DNA of 64,000 bases from Hymenopus coronatus (taxonomy: Eukaryota; Arthropoda; Insecta; Mantodea; Hymenopodidae), in contig CM060883.1 in the NCBI GenBank assembly GCA_030762935.1, forward strand, positions 53,094,001 through 53,158,000, written 5' to 3'. The position numbers were made by a program, and so were the translations under genes. The notes beneath the pieces were generated by a model. The model made no database searches. It worked only from the letters and a program-made list of their open reading frames with translations, and had not been told where the DNA came from. Positions 62,414 to 64,000 of the stretch are shown here, piece by piece. Positions within the stretch are counted from its first letter, which is position 1. Each line of letters opens with the position of its first letter.

Positions 62414-63738
62414 CGAGGGCCGTTCAGAAAGTAGCCTCCGATCGGTCACAGTGGGGGAGTAGCGATGCCATCTGCGCATTCATGCACTCAGCAGGTCAGT
62501 CGGCATCAAGCCGTGGTCGAGTGAAAGTCGTACCTGCGCTAGTTTAGTGTTTGTGGCCGTTTGAAATGTGTACTGCAATAGAAAACCCCGCCAAATGTGA
62601 AGTGCTTGCTGTTATAAGGTTTTTTACAGCCAAAGGATATTCTGCAGCAGCTATTCATTGTGAGCTTTGTGCCGTGTACGGACCAAGAGTTATGAGTGAA
62701 GGAGTGGTCCATGAATGGGTACGTTTATTTAAAAGTGGACGAGAAAACGTTCATGATGAAGAGAGGAGTGGTAGACCATCATTGGTCATGGACGAACTCG
62801 TTCAGACAGTTGATGCAAAAGTTCGTGAAAACCGACGTTTCACAATGTCGGAGTTGTCTACTGATTTTCCACAGATTTCTAAGACTCTCTTGTACGAGAT
62901 AGTGACAGCAAGATTGGGTTACCGTAAGTTCTGTGCACGATGGGTGCCCAAAATTCTTACCGACCACCACAAAACTCAAAGAATGGCCTCTGCATTAGAC
63001 TTTCTGTCACGTTATGAGGCCGAAGGTGAACCATTGTTAAACAGAATCGTCACCGGGGACGAAACCTGGATTAAGTACGTGAACCCTGAGGCAAAAGAAC
63101 AATCAAAGATGTGGGCACATTCAAATTCGCCTACCAAACCAATAAAAGCCCGGCAAGATTTTTCTGCCCGAAAATTGATGGCAACGGTGTTTTGGGATGC
63201 AAAAGGGGTGTTGTTGGTTGAATTCATGGAACGTGGGACGACCATTAATCAAGACGTGTACTGTGAAACACTAAAACAATTACGACGGGCTATACAGAAC
63301 AAACGCCGTGGTATGCTGACTTCCGGTATCGTTTTTTTGCACGATAACGCCCGTCCTCACTCTGCTCGCAGAACAACAGCCCTTCTTGAGTCCTTCAAGT
63401 GGGACGTTGTCAACCATCCACCTTACAGCCCAGATCTGGCGCCAAGCGATTATCACCTCTTCATGCATATGAAGAAATGGCTCGGGTCCCAGCGGTTTGA
63501 TGACGGCGAAGAGCTCAAAGATGCGGTCACAGGCTGGCTCCAGGCACAAGCGGGTGATTTTTATGCAGAAGGAATTTCAAAGCTTGTGAACAGATACGAT
63601 AAGTGCCTCAATCGTTATGGAAACTATGTAGAAAAATAGTGCAAAGATGTAGTTGTAAGATGTATATATTAAAATATTTTTATTTAACTTGGTGAATTTC
63701 TTGCAATCAACCGGAGGCTACTTTCTGAACGGCCCTCG
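62414..63738 (+). mobile_element. full-length mariner transposon
   Basis: 1,325 bp bounded by inverted repeats beginning CGAGGGCCGTTCAGAAAGTA at both ends (about 27 bp, near perfect) and by TA target duplications (62412-62413, 63739-63740). It contains one uninterrupted transposase gene. A sister copy lies at 35543-36696 in the opposite orientation. Element structure is read directly; mariner membership follows from the transposase. Confidence 0.96.
62566..63639 (+). CDS. mariner transposase, intact
   Basis: 357 residues from the ATG at 62566; the frame is open 15 nt further upstream, but that extension has no ATG. N-terminal paired-like helix-turn-helix region (about 1-120, with [14 protein letters not shown] and [20 protein letters not shown]). 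DDE catalytic domain with VTGDETW, FLHDNARPHSA and PYSPDLAPSDYHLF; exactly 34 residues separate the second and third aspartates, the D,D34D spacing of mariners. The DNA cut-and-paste function is known for the family. No stop or frameshift. Compared with the deleted sister copy it carries R-to-C, R-to-H and R-to-Q changes that could weaken activity, so it may be intact but not active. Confidence 0.95.
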   Translation: MCTAIENPAKCEVLAVIRFFTAKGYSAAAIHCELCAVYGPRVMSEGVVHEWVRLFKSGRENVHDEERSGRPSLVMDELVQTVDAKVRENRRFTMSELSTDFPQISKTLLYEIVTARLGYRKFCARWVPKILTDHHKTQRMASALDFLSRYEAEGEPLLNRIVTGDETWIKYVNPEAKEQSKMWAHSNSPTKPIKARQDFSARKLMATVFWDAKGVLLVEFMERGTTINQDVYCETLKQLRRAIQNKRRGMLTSGIVFLHDNARPHSARRTTALLESFKWDVVNHPPYSPDLAPSDYHLFMHMKKWLGSQRFDDGEELKDAVTGWLQAQAGDFYAEGISKLVNRYDKCLNRYGNYVEK

Positions 63739-63744
63739 TAGTTT

Positions 63745-63960
63745 AGAGCTGCAGCAATACATGATGTAGTGCAAGAGTGGAATCTTACAGACAAGTTACC
63801 TGGATGTCATTCAACACTACTGCAAGTAACACCAGAAGTAAAATTGGAGCATTTATACTTCTAGAAATGAAAATGAACAAACTTCTGACAAGTTTAGCTG
63901 CAGGCACCATATCAATTTATGAATGCCTGAAACTTTCCAAATAAGGAATAGTTTGAAAGT
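63745..63960 (+). mobile_element. transposase-like relic of unknown superfamily
   Basis: The plus strand reads AIHDVVQEWNLTDKLPG and, after a frameshift, TTASNTRSKIGAFILLEMKM and NKLLTSLA. This resembles a segment (EWNLxDK, FDTTASNTG, CxLLE) found in repetitive transposase-like proteins of insects. I cannot assign the superfamily. Confidence 0.5.
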
Positions 63961-64000
63961 GCTTATCAGTGATGAATTCTCAAGAGAACAACTTGTAACC

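Noticed and set aside
1..64000. CRISPR arrays, operons, bacterial promoters, rRNA
   Set aside because: None seen. Repeats are interspersed and eukaryotic in nature.

Overview
The window is nuclear DNA from an invertebrate animal with large introns and many transposons, most likely an insect. The evidence is two multi-exon host genes with GT-AG introns (some over 12 kb), AATAAA signals, AT-rich sequence, tRNA-derived SINEs, and many mariner/Tc1, hAT-like and non-LTR relics. The large introns and SINE style would suit a polyneopteran (termite, cockroach, stick insect), but I cannot prove this from sequence alone. There are no prokaryotic operons, rRNA genes, functional tRNAs or CRISPR arrays.

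Host genes. (1) Minus strand, 23101 down to 1376: six exons encode a 302-residue HAD-superfamily phosphatase of the phosphoglycolate / glycerol-3-phosphate phosphatase (PGP/PDXP, NagD-like) family. All splice junctions are canonical and keep frame. (2) Plus strand, 30082 to 58710: six coding exons encode a 306-residue mitochondrial carrier of the ornithine transporter type (SLC25A15/ORNT1). A 3' splice site lies just before the start-codon exon, so an upstream non-coding exon must exist. The two genes are head to head; the interval near 23.1-25 kb probably holds promoters.

Everything else is transposon-derived or unassigned. The dominant component is an unclassified interspersed repeat of about 0.75-0.95 kb, called R1 here: 17 substantial copies and 2 small fragments in both orientations, about 13 kb or one fifth of the window. 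Each copy that includes that part has a CA/GT-rich tract at the same internal position, and copies with that end carry a near-palindrome there.

Other mobile DNA: a full-length mariner at 62414-63738 with an uninterrupted D,D34D transposase; an internally deleted sister copy at 35543-36696; a degenerate Tc1-like element (52286-53512) inserted in a LINE; an IS630/mariner-like relic with long inverted repeats (30630-32310); two copies of another relic family with the same internal deletion (16.4 kb, 38 kb); a mariner-like relic split by R1 (56.65-58.5 kb); another at 47.6-48.5 kb; an hAT-like relic (55.0-55.6 kb); a GIY-YIG (Penelope-type) relic (43 kb); several LINE fragments; a SINE family; and three foldback elements, two with 11- and 14-bp target duplications.

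I did not find a new gene system. The features best worth following are R1 and its fixed microsatellite-forming site, the intact mariner with its CpG-biased divergence from the deleted copy, and the hairpin insertions with one-sided tails.
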